Assembly: GCA_965261915.1 (NCBI GenBank)
Contig: CBDHDW010000011.1
Span: forward strand, 1-64,000
Length of the DNA: 64,000 nucleotides
DNA from: JAIBDK01 sp965261915
Lineage (GTDB): Bacteria > Pseudomonadota > Gammaproteobacteria > Arenicellales > Poriferihabitantaceae
Direction: 5' to 3'
In this document: piece by piece, positions 34,886 through 42,523 of the stretch
Position numbering within the stretch: the first letter of the stretch is position 1
Layout of the letters: every line of letters begins with the position of its first letter
Translations under genes and position numbers: made by a program
The notes under the pieces: model-generated
Databases searched by the model: none
The model's input: the letters and a program-made list of their open reading frames with translations, nothing else
What the model was told of the DNA's origin: nothing

Positions 34886-34891
34886 ATGACT
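34803..34891 (+). promoter_or_regulatory. 89-bp structured leader, copy 1, with hairpin covering the ribosome-binding site
   Basis: Identical to 35409-35497. It contains two stem-loops. The first pairs 34807-34817 with 34830-34840 (11 bp, one G-T pair). The second pairs 34841-34854 with 34867-34879 (13 bp with one bulged base), and its 3' arm contains the AAAGGAA Shine-Dalgarno sequence of the gene starting at 34886. Such a fold would hide the ribosome-binding site, so translation of the gene is probably controlled by RNA structure. Confidence 0.65.
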
Positions 34892-35278
34892 CTTTCTGAT
34901 ATCGGTCGAACAGGTGCTGTTACCGAGCAAGACTTCGACTATGAGGTCTATCGGCTCATGCAAGAGTTGCAGAGAGGTCACCCGCTTGTGCGCCTGAGGG
35001 CCGACATGACTTCTGACGCCGCAACGCTGGCCTTGCGTCAGAACGCCAACGGGCTCATCAGGGATTTGGCAACAAACCCCAATATGGTGGATATGGTTGA
35101 TACACGGCAAAAGGTACGCAAATACACGGCGCTTCTGGCGGTGGAGCGCATGCTGTCGTATGGCGGGGGTATCGAACTCGATTTCCCCGGGGATGAGATT
35201 GCCAGAATATACAGCCCCGCCAAACAGCATCCGAAAGAGGGCTTCGACCTGCGGATGCTTGATCTGAAGTTCCTCTGA
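34886..35278 (+). CDS. Hypothetical protein under a structured leader
   Basis: A 130-residue soluble, helical protein of unknown family. The ATG at 34886 lies 7 bp after the AAAGGAA site that is sequestered in the leader hairpin; the frame is open further upstream, but that part is repeat DNA. It contains a D-Y-E-V-Y-R-L-M-Q-E-L segment near residue 20 and ends in a positively charged tail. Nothing shows the function. The unusual leader suggests dosage control, as for a toxin, antitoxin or copy-control protein, but this is inference. Confidence 0.55.
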   Translation: MTLSDIGRTGAVTEQDFDYEVYRLMQELQRGHPLVRLRADMTSDAATLALRQNANGLIRDLATNPNMVDMVDTRQKVRKYTALLAVERMLSYGGGIELDFPGDEIARIYSPAKQHPKEGFDLRMLDLKFL

Positions 35279-35408
35279 AATTTTGAGGCAAAACAGTCCG
35301 GGCATGGTGTCACAAAACGGAGCCGGCACGGAAACGCGGTCCAGGGGCATGCGGCTGGGCGTCTGGTTGCGGGGCGCGTACTCAGTCATGGCCGGCCCCC
35401 GCACATAT

Positions 35409-35497
35409 TTGTGGCGCGGCGTCCGTGTTTGCACAGATGCCGCGCCTTCCTTTATATTGGAATTTCTAGCAACCATATAAAGGAATTCGCTATGACT
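35409..35497 (+). promoter_or_regulatory. 89-bp structured leader, copy 2
   Basis: Exact direct copy of 34803-34891, 606 bp downstream. It includes both stem-loops, the ribosome-binding site and the first two codons of the downstream frame. It now leads into a short relic frame. Confidence 0.7.
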
Positions 35498-35593
35498 TCG
35501 GGCGGGGGTTTGAAAAACAGTGTCAGCCATGCTGCACCCTCCGGTTCCGGTTTTGACGATCACGGCTTTTGCGATCCATGCGCATCAGGATAA
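35492..35593 (+). pseudogene. Short relic frame after leader copy 2
   Basis: The ATG of leader copy 2 opens a 33-residue frame (MTSGGGLKNSVS...) that runs into the 3' end of the opposite-strand prepilin peptidase gene. It has no similarity to the 34886-35278 product beyond the first two codons. The duplicated leader has probably lost its gene through a deletion or recombination. Confidence 0.4.
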
Positions 35594-35987
35594 TGGCGCA
35601 GGGTGCGAGAATAACCGCGACCCACGGGCCATAGGTCAGGATAGACCCGCCAAGGGCTGTGTCGGGCGCAGAGGCCGGTTCAAACCCGTTAAACAGCGAC
35701 AGGCCCATCAACCGACCCATCAGAATTCCGATAATGGCCAGACCGCCCGGCAGCGCCGCAGGCGTAAGACTGCGCGCCATCTTGCGACCCCGTGCGCGGG
35801 CATAGGCGTATGACGTTGCAAGGCTGATCAGCACAAACAGCAGAAGCGCCACCGGCGTGCCGCCGGTTCCGGCCACCAGACCGATCACCGCAAACAGATA
35901 CACATCGCCCTGCCCGAGCGCATTGCGGGTTTTGAAGATGCGCACGGCCAAAGCCGCCACGGTCCAGATCAGCAGGCCGAGTGCCAT
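35523..35987 (-). CDS. Prepilin peptidase (A24 family), C-terminal part
   Basis: A 154-residue membrane protein carrying the G-Q-G-D motif near residue 26, the second aspartate site of type IV prepilin peptidases, followed by about four membrane helices. It lacks the first catalytic aspartate, which is present in the adjacent frame (35969-36208). The frames are joined near 35987, where this frame reads S-P-L-E-M-A-L-G upstream of its first ATG. Read together they make one peptidase of usual architecture that would process the pilins encoded at 36750-39709. Confidence 0.7.
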   Translation of the reverse strand: MALGLLIWTVAALAVRIFKTRNALGQGDVYLFAVIGLVAGTGGTPVALLLFVLISLATSYAYARARGRKMARSLTPAALPGGLAIIGILMGRLMGLSLFNGFEPASAPDTALGGSILTYGPWVAVILAPCAIILMRMDRKSRDRQNRNRRVQHG

Positions 35988-36208
35988 TTCCAGCGGGGAC
36001 TGGCCGGGTGGATATTCAGGGCAGCCCCGTTCAGGGCCACCATCGCCAGAGCCGCGAACTCAATCTCGAACCGCGCCATATCCGTGCGGATCAGCAAGCC
36101 CATGAATATCATCAGAAGGAGTGTGTGTATCATCATTGGTGGGGTCATCCACTGTGGGGTCATCCACAGTGGGGCCATCAACTGTTGGATCATCAACTGT
36201 AAGGTCAT
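35969..36208 (-). CDS. Prepilin peptidase, N-terminal part in another frame, with Met-rich repeat start
   Basis: A 79-residue frame whose ATG at 36208 overlaps the upstream stop (ATGA). The first ~25 residues are a five-residue repeat with a methionine in each unit (L-Q-L-M, I-Q-Q-L-M, A-P-L-W-M, T-P-Q-W-M), encoded by the tandem array at 36139-36213. Then comes a membrane helix followed by R-T-D-M-A-R-F-E-I, the place of the first catalytic aspartate in A24 peptidases. It stops at 35969 in the region where the C-terminal part begins in a second frame. A frameshift mutation or ribosomal frameshifting could join them. Confidence 0.6.
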   Translation of the reverse strand: MTLQLMIQQLMAPLWMTPQWMTPPMMIHTLLLMIFMGLLIRTDMARFEIEFAALAMVALNGAALNIHPASPRWKWHSAC

Positions 36209-36213
36209 TCAGC
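36139..36213. repeat. 15-bp tandem repeat, five units, at a gene start
   Basis: Units at 36139, 36154, 36169, 36184 and 36199. Each carries CAT, giving an ATG in the same frame on the minus strand. The array overlaps the end of one pil gene and the start of the prepilin peptidase. Confidence 0.85.
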
Positions 36214-36753
36214 GTCCCCCCGATTTTGCATTGTGGTGGCATCATCGGTAAAGCTGACGCCGAGTGCGTCGCAAAGGGCTGTGGCGCCGAGTTCCGCAAA
36301 GCAGCTCTGTCTTGCGCGGCGCGCGCGCAAAACGGCATCAACGTCGCGGGTGTTGGCCAAAGCCAGCAGTTCTTTCTGATAGGCCGCCAGCCGGGTGAGC
36401 GCCTTTACCTGCGCCGCGAGTTCCCGGCGCAGGGCAATCACCTGAAGCAGCGCCGTTGATCTGTCGGGGGTGGCGGTGTTGGTTGTGCTTGCCTGGGCGG
36501 GGTCGGTTTGGGCGGGGCCGGTTGGGGTAACTATCCCGGGCGCTGTTTCCTGGGCAAGGGTTTTTCCAGCCAGCGCAAGGCCGGCGCAGATCACAACACA
36601 GGCCATCAGAGTGTGCAAACGGGGTGCGGTCAGGCACGGTGCGGTCATGCACGGCGCGGTCATGCACGGCGCGGTCATGCGTGGAAGGGCTGCATATCCT
36701 GCAAGCGTTCCCCGTGGGACATCGCGCGCCAGTCTGGTTGGTAAAATACTCAT
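36205..36753 (-). CDS. Hypothetical exported protein of the pilus operon
   Basis: A 182-residue protein. The ATG at 36753 overlaps the PilV-like stop (ATGA). Residues ~26-45 are M-T-A-P-C repeats from a 15-bp tandem array; the hydrophobic signal segment (V-V-I-C-A-G-L-A-L-A) ends at A-Q near residue 68. The mature part has a helical segment with Q-V-I-A-L-R-R-E-L-A-A-Q-V-K and a two-cysteine C-terminal region. Translation may really begin at one of the later methionines in the repeat. Unknown family; context suggests a pilus accessory protein. Confidence 0.55.
   Translation of the reverse strand: MSILPTRLARDVPRGTLAGYAALPRMTAPCMTAPCMTAPCLTAPRLHTLMACVVICAGLALAGKTLAQETAPGIVTPTGPAQTDPAQASTTNTATPDRSTALLQVIALRRELAAQVKALTRLAAYQKELLALANTRDVDAVLRARRARQSCFAELGATALCDALGVSFTDDATTMQNRGDAE
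36626..36685. repeat. 15-bp tandem repeat, four units
   Basis: Units at 36626, 36641, 36656 and 36671 (gcggtcatgcacggc type). On the minus strand each of the last three gives an in-frame ATG, coding M-T-A-P-C. Same family as the array at 34748-34792. Confidence 0.85.
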
Positions 36754-37724
36754 GGGTCGGCCGGCTCTTCTGTGTTCGGGGGGCTGAGATCGCATCCTGT
36801 ACAACTCCCGGTTATAATTTCTTCGGCGATAATCAGATCTTTGACCTCGGCCCGTTCTGTGATGATGCGGGTGCTGATCACTTTTGCGGCCGTCAGGTTC
36901 CCGACCCCGGTCAGATTTTTTTCACCCATATCCAGATCGGTTTCCATTTGGGTAGCTTTATCAGGCAGGCCGGGTTTTTGTTCCCGGTGCAGGTATGGCA
37001 AGACATCCTGATCCATGCGCAGCACCGCGATGGCAAGCTGGTCCCCGACCACGGGTGGGCTGATCCCGTCTTGGGCGGTCGCCTGTGTTTGAAGGGCTGT
37101 GAGATTGTAATCGAGGCCCGGTCCGCGCAGCCGGGTCGGCGCGCCTTCCTGGATCGTCCCGACCAGTCCAATGCCTTCCCCGCCGCGTGGCATGTAAGGC
37201 ATGGTGTATTCACCGTCTGGCGTGAAGGCGCGGGCCAGTACAACCAGTTCCTTTGAGCCGATCGCATGGAAGATCACCTCGATATCGCGGCCAAGCGCTG
37301 TGCGCAGCGGTACGTCGCCGACCCATGCGATTTCCGCAAAAGTGCCCCTGCGCAGCGCCTTAATCATGCCAACGCCAACATCATCGCTGATAAAGACTAG
37401 CAGACCCTTGCGCAGGGCGTATGTGCTGGCGGCCGTAACCACCTGTGTGAGTAGCCGGCTTTCCTGCACGCCGGCCTGCGCGCGGATGTAATGTTGGGCC
37501 AGACGCACCCCCTGCTGGGCCAGCGGCACGGCAATCATCATCACCAGCACGGCTTCAAACAGGCTCAATCCGCAGCGGGCGTGGCGGGGGTATCTGGTGC
37601 GGCGGGGTCTGTGCTGTGCTTCGCCATGTGGTGCGGATGCACAGCCGTGGATGCCGTGCCGGCCCGTTGGGCGCAGCACCGCGTTCCGCGCGTATGTGAA
37701 TATCCGGATCAGCATCCTGTGCAA
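36750..37724 (-). CDS. PilV-like minor pilin / adhesin of a type IVb pilus
   Basis: A 324-residue prepilin-like protein. After a long basic leader (~51 residues) comes the cleavage motif C-G followed by L-S-L-F-E, with the glutamate at mature position 5, and a hydrophobic helix. The body is large, as in PilV tip adhesins of R64-type thin pili. The C terminus contains G-S-C-T-G-C; the pilin-like product just upstream ends in D-C-T-G-C. It overlaps that gene by 16 bp. No invertible shufflon repeats are seen at its 3' end. Confidence 0.65.
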   Translation of the reverse strand: MHRMLIRIFTYARNAVLRPTGRHGIHGCASAPHGEAQHRPRRTRYPRHARCGLSLFEAVLVMMIAVPLAQQGVRLAQHYIRAQAGVQESRLLTQVVTAASTYALRKGLLVFISDDVGVGMIKALRRGTFAEIAWVGDVPLRTALGRDIEVIFHAIGSKELVVLARAFTPDGEYTMPYMPRGGEGIGLVGTIQEGAPTRLRGPGLDYNLTALQTQATAQDGISPPVVGDQLAIAVLRMDQDVLPYLHREQKPGLPDKATQMETDLDMGEKNLTGVGNLTAAKVISTRIITERAEVKDLIIAEEIITGSCTGCDLSPPNTEEPADP

Positions 37725-38605
37725 TCCTTTGTTTGCAGGCGTTTGGTCTTAAGGTGCAGCGTTGTGAGGCTGTCTGCTTGCAGCAGTGCGGGTGGTATGT
37801 CGTCGTCAGCCTTTGAAGGGTCGGGTTCCACCGCCACCACGTCCACACCTGTTGCGGTGAGTGTGCCGACATTTAGGTTATGCCCACCCAGATCAAGCGT
37901 GCCGCCGCCTGCGAGTTTCGGCGGAGGGTGCCCCGCACGGCGCATCCGCAGCACATATTCCGGATTGATCCCGGACAGCGGTGCGGTCAGAATGACCCGT
38001 TCGGATTTACTTGCGTCACATGTGCGGGCCGGGCGTGGCTTTGTCGGCTCTGGTGATGGTGATTGCGGTGCCGCTGGCACAGCAGGGCGTGCGCCGTGAC
38101 GGGCCAGCCGGGCGATGACGGCGCAGATCTGCGCCCTGCTTCGCCCGTCCAGCGCGCTTAGCCGCAATGCGCCCAAAACCTCAGTCCCGTCCTGCACATG
38201 GCTGATCTGATACTCCAGATCAAAGCCGGGGATTTGGAGGGCGAGGCCCGCGCGCCGATAAACATCTCCAAACCGCCCCCGTGCAAACACAGGCAGATTC
38301 TCAAGTGCGAACGACATTACGCTTACGCCGGCTTCCGTCAGGCCCGTTGCCAGCGCATCCCGGTTCTCATGCACGTAATAATCAAAATCCGCCGCGATTG
38401 CCGCGAGCTGCACAGCCCGGGCCTCGGCGCGCGCCGCACTGGCGTGGCGCAATTGCGCTTGCGCGAACTGGCTCATGACGATGGTGATGACCAGAACAGC
38501 CAGCACGGCGGCCGGCATCAAGGCTCCGCGCCGGGTGCGGCGTGGTGCTATGCGTGCCTTGCGGGGAAACCCCGGAGATGGCTGGCTGTTCTGCATGGTG
38601 GGCAT
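37709..38605 (-). CDS. Pilin-like minor component (GspK/PilX-like) ending in CTGC
   Basis: A 298-residue protein with a basic leader, the cleavage-like motif R-R-G then A-L-M-P-A, and a hydrophobic helix (residues ~29-48). Position 5 of the mature protein is alanine rather than glutamate, as in GspK-type tip pilins. The body holds a proline-rich linker near residues 175-190. It ends K-D-C-T-G-C. It lies 2 bp from the PilS-like gene and overlaps the PilV-like gene. The role as a minor pilin is inferred from motif and operon position. Confidence 0.6.
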   Translation of the reverse strand: MPTMQNSQPSPGFPRKARIAPRRTRRGALMPAAVLAVLVITIVMSQFAQAQLRHASAARAEARAVQLAAIAADFDYYVHENRDALATGLTEAGVSVMSFALENLPVFARGRFGDVYRRAGLALQIPGFDLEYQISHVQDGTEVLGALRLSALDGRSRAQICAVIARLARHGARPAVPAAPQSPSPEPTKPRPARTCDASKSERVILTAPLSGINPEYVLRMRRAGHPPPKLAGGGTLDLGGHNLNVGTLTATGVDVVAVEPDPSKADDDIPPALLQADSLTTLHLKTKRLQTKDCTGC

Positions 38606-38607
38606 CC

Positions 38608-39306
38608 TCAGAAGGTCAAGACGACGTCGGTTTTTTCGTTGTTCGCGTCTTTGTCACAGGCAATGCGAACCTTATCTTCGGTAACCGGGTCAAAAGCAGC
38701 CGTATTTTCAATCACAAGGCTGTCGAGCCCCGCGTTTTTATTGGCAAATGTCATGGCGGCCGCTTCACAGCCAGACGGCGGCAGGTCTGCCACAGTCACG
38801 ACAAAGTGTCGGTCGCCTCCGTCACCCGAACCCGGGACAATGGTGATCTCGGTGCCGTAGGGCGAGAAGAACTCGTAACCGCCGCCAGATTTCTTGCGCA
38901 GTTCCTTGGTGGTAAAACCCTCGTTTTTCAAAAAATCCACAAGTGAAATGGCGGTATAAACACCGGAATAAGTGTGATCACGCTCGATGATGGCCACGGC
39001 GCGGGTCAGTTGCGAGCGCAGGGCTGCGGTGCGTGTCGAGTCAACAACGCCGTTGTAAAGCGACAGCACGCCCACCAGTACGGGAATAAGAACCAGGGTC
39101 CATAAAGCGACATCGAACATCGTCACACCGGCGCGGCGCGCACGCGGTCGCCGCAGCGGCTCAGGCTTCAGTAGGGCAATCCAGGTGTCCTTTTTCTGCA
39201 GCGATTTAAGCTGTTGGAGGGCGTTGTTCACGCGCTGTGTCAGCGCAATCCGCGCTTGCTTCAAGCGGGTTTTGCTTGTGTTTAGGGTAAAATTGGTCAT
39301 GGTCAT
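38608..39306 (-). CDS. PilS-like major pilin with 60-residue leader
   Basis: A 232-residue type IVb-like prepilin. Sixty residues of basic, helical leader precede the motif A-G then V-T-M-F-D (acidic residue at mature position 5) and a hydrophobic helix of ~22 residues. The mature domain has G-G-G-Y-E-F-F and two cysteines (near residues 183 and 216) that could close a pilin D-loop. The leader is far longer than the ~10-25 residues usual in type IVb pilins and is shared with the small ORF upstream (39413-39709). The start is preceded by an AAAGGAT ribosome-binding site. Confidence 0.7.
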   Translation of the reverse strand: MTMTNFTLNTSKTRLKQARIALTQRVNNALQQLKSLQKKDTWIALLKPEPLRRPRARRAGVTMFDVALWTLVLIPVLVGVLSLYNGVVDSTRTAALRSQLTRAVAIIERDHTYSGVYTAISLVDFLKNEGFTTKELRKKSGGGYEFFSPYGTEITIVPGSGDGGDRHFVVTVADLPPSGCEAAAMTFANKNAGLDSLVIENTAAFDPVTEDKVRIACDKDANNEKTDVVLTF

Positions 39307-39368
39307 CCTTTCAAGAGATGGTGCGCAGGCTGTTCGCCATGTTTAGCCGGGCGCTGTTTTTCGTTGAA

Positions 39369-39416
39369 GTGTGGGGGGTGTCAGCTTGTTTGGTTCTTTC
39401 TTGGCGCCCCCCTCAC
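39369..39416. terminator. GC-rich stem-loop after the 98-residue ORF, copy 1
   Basis: Arms 39369-39378 and 39407-39416 pair over 10 bp with one mismatch and a 28-base loop. It overlaps the stop of the 39413-39709 gene. No T-run follows on the minus strand, so it may protect or process mRNA rather than end transcription. Confidence 0.5.
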
Positions 39417-39709
39417 AGAATGCTTTGCAGTGCGGTAATGATCAACCACACGAGACCCGTCAGCAGAGCAGTCCCTATCAGTGTACCGAGCAGTACATTT
39501 CGCAAGGTCATCCCACCGGCATGGCATCGCCGGGGTGGACGCAGCCTGTCAGGTTCAAGCCTGTCAGGCTTGAGCAGGGCACGCCATGCCGCATTGTTCT
39601 TGAGCAATTCAAGCTGTTGCCGGGCGCGGTTGATGCGCTGTGTCAGCGCAATACGTGCCTGCTTCAGCCATGTTTTGCTTGTATTTCCGTTAAAATCAGT
39701 CATGGTCAT
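39413..39709 (-). CDS. Short chimeric prepilin-like protein (PilS leader plus PilR-like C-terminal helix)
   Basis: A 98-residue protein. Residues 1-50 closely match the leader of the PilS-like pilin (M-T-M-T, K-Q-A-R-I-A-L-T-Q-R). Then follow two copies of a five-residue unit L-E-P-D-R from a 15-bp tandem repeat, a G-G before M-T-L-R-N, and one membrane helix. The end (A-L-Q-S-I-L) and the DNA after it match the end of the PilR-like gene (V-L-Q-S-I-Q). So it appears to be built by a tandem duplication joining the pilin leader to the pilR 3' end. It may be expressed as a small membrane protein. Confidence 0.55.
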   Translation of the reverse strand: MTMTDFNGNTSKTWLKQARIALTQRINRARQQLELLKNNAAWRALLKPDRLEPDRLRPPRRCHAGGMTLRNVLLGTLIGTALLTGLVWLIITALQSIL

Positions 39710-39773
39710 CCTTTCAAAAGATGGTGCGCCAGGTGTCCTCTAAATCTGAGCTGGTCCGCTGTTATTTGGTGAA

Positions 39774-39813
39774 GTGAGGGGGGTGTCTTTTTGATTGGTG
39801 TCGCCCCCCTCAC
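39774..39813. terminator. GC-rich stem-loop after the PilR-like gene, copy 2
   Basis: Perfect 10-bp arms at 39774-39783 and 39804-39813 with a 20-base loop. The 5' arm on the minus strand contains the pilR stop. Same element as at 39369-39416. Such stems between ATPase/platform genes and pilin genes can set the relative amounts of mRNA, but that is inference. Confidence 0.55.
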
Positions 39814-40856
39814 TGAATGCTTTGCAGCACGGAGAGTGTGCTTGACACGGTGGCCCCGATGGCGCCGGCAACCGCGCCCATCAGCGCCATGTTCATAATA
39901 CGGGTTTGCACCTTCACGCGGGTATCCAGCTCTTCCAGCCAGCGGTCCAGAAACCCTGCGAAGGTCTCCACCCAGTCGTCTTTGCCATCAAGGGCGGCCA
40001 TCACCGCATTCAAGTCACGGGCCGGAAAGTCATGCCCGGTTGCTTTGAGGGCCTCTCCCCAGCCGCGTGCGGTCAGTTGCACTGCAATCGCATGAATGCG
40101 GGACTTCAGATAGCCGCGCGTGCCGGTGCCGAGCTCATGCAGCAGCTGTGAATTCAGCGTCTCGCCCATGCGCCCCAGCTCGGTCACCGTAAAGATAAAT
40201 CCGGTGCCGACCTGCAAGCGATAGAGCGAACAGGGCAGGAATTTGTCGAGAAACACCCGTCCCGGCCCGGCATAGCGCGGCAAAAACAGCCGTAAAAACA
40301 TGAACACCGCTGCCAGCCCGATGAGCACCCACTGGAAATTGCCCACGAACCAGAGGCTGAAGTTGCCAATGGCCCGGGCGGCCGGTGACCAGCGCTCAAG
40401 CGGCGCCACATCGATCAGTGCCGGAAACAGTTCCGATCCCAGCATATAAAACACAACGCCCATCAGGGCTGTCAGCAGGGCGGGCATGGCCAGCGCGCCT
40501 TTGATCGCGCGTCCCAGCCTGTCCTGCTGTTCGGCCAGCCGCATGGCACCGCGCAACACCCCTGCGGCACCGGCCGATCCGATCACCCGGAACAACAGTG
40601 CCTCGGCCCCACTTGTATAGCGGGCAACCCGCTGGTCGAGATCGCCATACTGGACACCGGTGCGCAGATCCATGATCAACGCGGCCACTGCCGCCTGCCC
40701 GCCATCGCGCGCCACGCTGGCTGCGGTTTCCAGTGCCTCCGGCAGATCCAGCTTTGCATCCACCAGATCAGCCACCAGCCGCCAGGTGCGCGCCCGCTGG
40801 GCGGCGCCGAAGTTAAAACGTCGCCAGGCGTAGGTGAGTGTGCGTCCCAAACTCAT
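39810..40856 (-). CDS. PilR/GspF-like inner-membrane platform protein
   Basis: A 348-residue type II secretion F-family protein, the membrane platform on which the pilus ATPase acts. Two cytoplasmic helical domains (about 25-120 and 210-310) are separated by membrane helices near 120-140 and 165-190, with a final helix near 320-345. The first domain shows the G-x-x-L-D-x-x-V-A-x-Y pattern of GspF/PilC. Size fits PilR of R64-type pili. It overlaps the ATPase gene by 4 bp (ATGA). Confidence 0.82.
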   Translation of the reverse strand: MSLGRTLTYAWRRFNFGAAQRARTWRLVADLVDAKLDLPEALETAASVARDGGQAAVAALIMDLRTGVQYGDLDQRVARYTSGAEALLFRVIGSAGAAGVLRGAMRLAEQQDRLGRAIKGALAMPALLTALMGVVFYMLGSELFPALIDVAPLERWSPAARAIGNFSLWFVGNFQWVLIGLAAVFMFLRLFLPRYAGPGRVFLDKFLPCSLYRLQVGTGFIFTVTELGRMGETLNSQLLHELGTGTRGYLKSRIHAIAVQLTARGWGEALKATGHDFPARDLNAVMAALDGKDDWVETFAGFLDRWLEELDTRVKVQTRIMNMALMGAVAGAIGATVSSTLSVLQSIQ

Positions 40857-42523
40857 CCCGCTTTCCTTTTCGCTGTTTTTTGCATTGCCGCGCCCTGGAG
40901 GCTACTGCGTTGCGCGTCACTCATCCGCTCCGCCAAATCGCCGTGTTTGCGCAGCGCATCATACGGATCAAGCTGGCCCTGCAAGACCAGGTCGGTGAGT
41001 TTGCAGGCAATCGGAATACCGCCCATCCCGCCTGCGCTTTCGGGTTTCAGCCAATGGGCCAGCGCGCCGTTAAAATTCTTGTTCAGCACATGATCGAAAT
41101 AAGCCCGGTCCGGCATAATCACTTCGCCCACCGCAATCTGGCGGCGGTAGCCTGCCCAGGCCAGCTTGCCGGCCTCGTTAAGCGCGTCGCCGAGGCAGGT
41201 TGCACAGCCCTCCGGGTTGCGCAGATACACGTTGTCACGGTCGGCCATGACCGGGGCAAACAGGCGTTGATCCAGATCGTTGAGGCTGGCGGCGGCCAGG
41301 GGGGTTTTACAATCGTCACAGAGGAGTGGTGCAAGCGTCTGTTTGATCAGCAGGCGCACCACACCCGATTGCGCCAGTTCTTCGGCCGGCACGCCAAGCG
41401 CCATCAACCGAAACGGAATGCCGTTGGCACTGTCCACATGCACGGTGGCATAGATCGCGTGGCCCGATGTGGCAAACTTCAGCGCTTCGCGGCCGCCGGC
41501 CCCGTCACGGATTTCCGACACCATGCCGACATCCGGGTTCATGCGCACGAAATTGCGCAGGGCGTCTTCATGCCTGGCCTCGCGTTCGGCCTCGTCGCCG
41601 GCCGATTGCAGCGGGATCTGCACCACGCCGGAGCGGTTCAGCCGGTACTCCACCGGATCTTCCAGGGTGGTGATCGACACATGACCCCCGTGGCGTTCGT
41701 AAAGTGCTTCGAGGGCGCGAATGAGTGTGGTGGATTTACCGTCGCCGGTTTCGCCACCGATAATCACGCAGCCATGCAGATTGGCGCGGGCGGCGGCCAG
41801 CGCGTCTGTGATCTCCGCATCAAAGCCGAGGTCTTCCAGGGCGCCGGTATCACTGTCGTCTTTGTAAAACAGCCGGAACACCACGAAGGAGCCGAGCTTT
41901 GTATCGCTCTCGTGAAAACCGCTCTGGCAGCGCAGCTTGACCACATTGGGCGGCATCGGGAACTCCGGCTTTGGAGAGATCGAATAGCTCTGGAACGCCG
42001 CGTCTTTTTTGGAAACATTACCGGTGCCTTTGTCCTGGGCATTGAAAGCAAAGCTGATTGCATTCCTGCCTTCCTCGGGTGTCCAGGGCTGGCCATAGTC
42101 AAACTCGCGGCCCGCCACCTTGAGGCGCACATAGGTTTTGGTATCGTGCTGGTAGATTTTGAGATCACTGGCCCTGGCGCGTTCGGCCGCCGAGATCAGT
42201 TCCAGCAGACGGCGCTGGCCCTGTGTGCGGGCCACTTCCGCGCGCAGGGCTTCGGTTGCGGTCAGTTTGGCGGCGTAGAACTGTCTTAGTTCGTCCATGG
42301 GGGTGATTTTAAAGCTGGTGATCTCGGGCAGAACACCGCTGTCCTGATGCCGCATCAGGGCGCCGGTGAAGTCGTCTTCATAGCGATAGCCATCCGCGAC
42401 ATAGCAGGTGCCGCCATAATGCACCGCCGCAATGCAGGCAAAACCGAGATCACCGGTATCGATAATGCCGTTTTCCAGGGTTCTGATCTGTGGTTTGCCG
42501 AAGCTCGGGAGGTTTTTTAACAT
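40853..42523 (-). CDS. PilQ/GspE-like pilus extension ATPase
   Basis: A 556-residue hexameric ATPase that would drive pilus extension. Walker A is GGETGDGKS near residue 256, with aspartate in the usual serine position. The Asp box T-L-E-D-P-V-E-Y, the Walker B region G-M-V-S-E-I-R-D and the His box A-T-V-H-V-D are present. A C-D-D-C ... C-A-T-C zinc-binding set follows near residues 402-435. The N-terminal 200 residues are particular to IncI-type PilQ. It is preceded by about 750 bp without a minus-strand gene. Confidence 0.88.
   Translation of the reverse strand: MLKNLPSFGKPQIRTLENGIIDTGDLGFACIAAVHYGGTCYVADGYRYEDDFTGALMRHQDSGVLPEITSFKITPMDELRQFYAAKLTATEALRAEVARTQGQRRLLELISAAERARASDLKIYQHDTKTYVRLKVAGREFDYGQPWTPEEGRNAISFAFNAQDKGTGNVSKKDAAFQSYSISPKPEFPMPPNVVKLRCQSGFHESDTKLGSFVVFRLFYKDDSDTGALEDLGFDAEITDALAAARANLHGCVIIGGETGDGKSTTLIRALEALYERHGGHVSITTLEDPVEYRLNRSGVVQIPLQSAGDEAEREARHEDALRNFVRMNPDVGMVSEIRDGAGGREALKFATSGHAIYATVHVDSANGIPFRLMALGVPAEELAQSGVVRLLIKQTLAPLLCDDCKTPLAAASLNDLDQRLFAPVMADRDNVYLRNPEGCATCLGDALNEAGKLAWAGYRRQIAVGEVIMPDRAYFDHVLNKNFNGALAHWLKPESAGGMGGIPIACKLTDLVLQGQLDPYDALRKHGDLAERMSDAQRSSLQGAAMQKTAKRKAG

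Noticed and set aside
34736..35563. Minus-strand frame of 275 codons spanning both 89-bp leaders
   Set aside because: It runs through repeated leader DNA in antisense and repeats the same peptide twice; the plus-strand gene with its ribosome-binding site is better supported.
36750..37724. Shufflon (invertible PilV ends)
   Set aside because: No repeated inverted recombination sites or alternative C-terminal cassettes were found next to the PilV-like gene, and no shufflon recombinase is present in the window.
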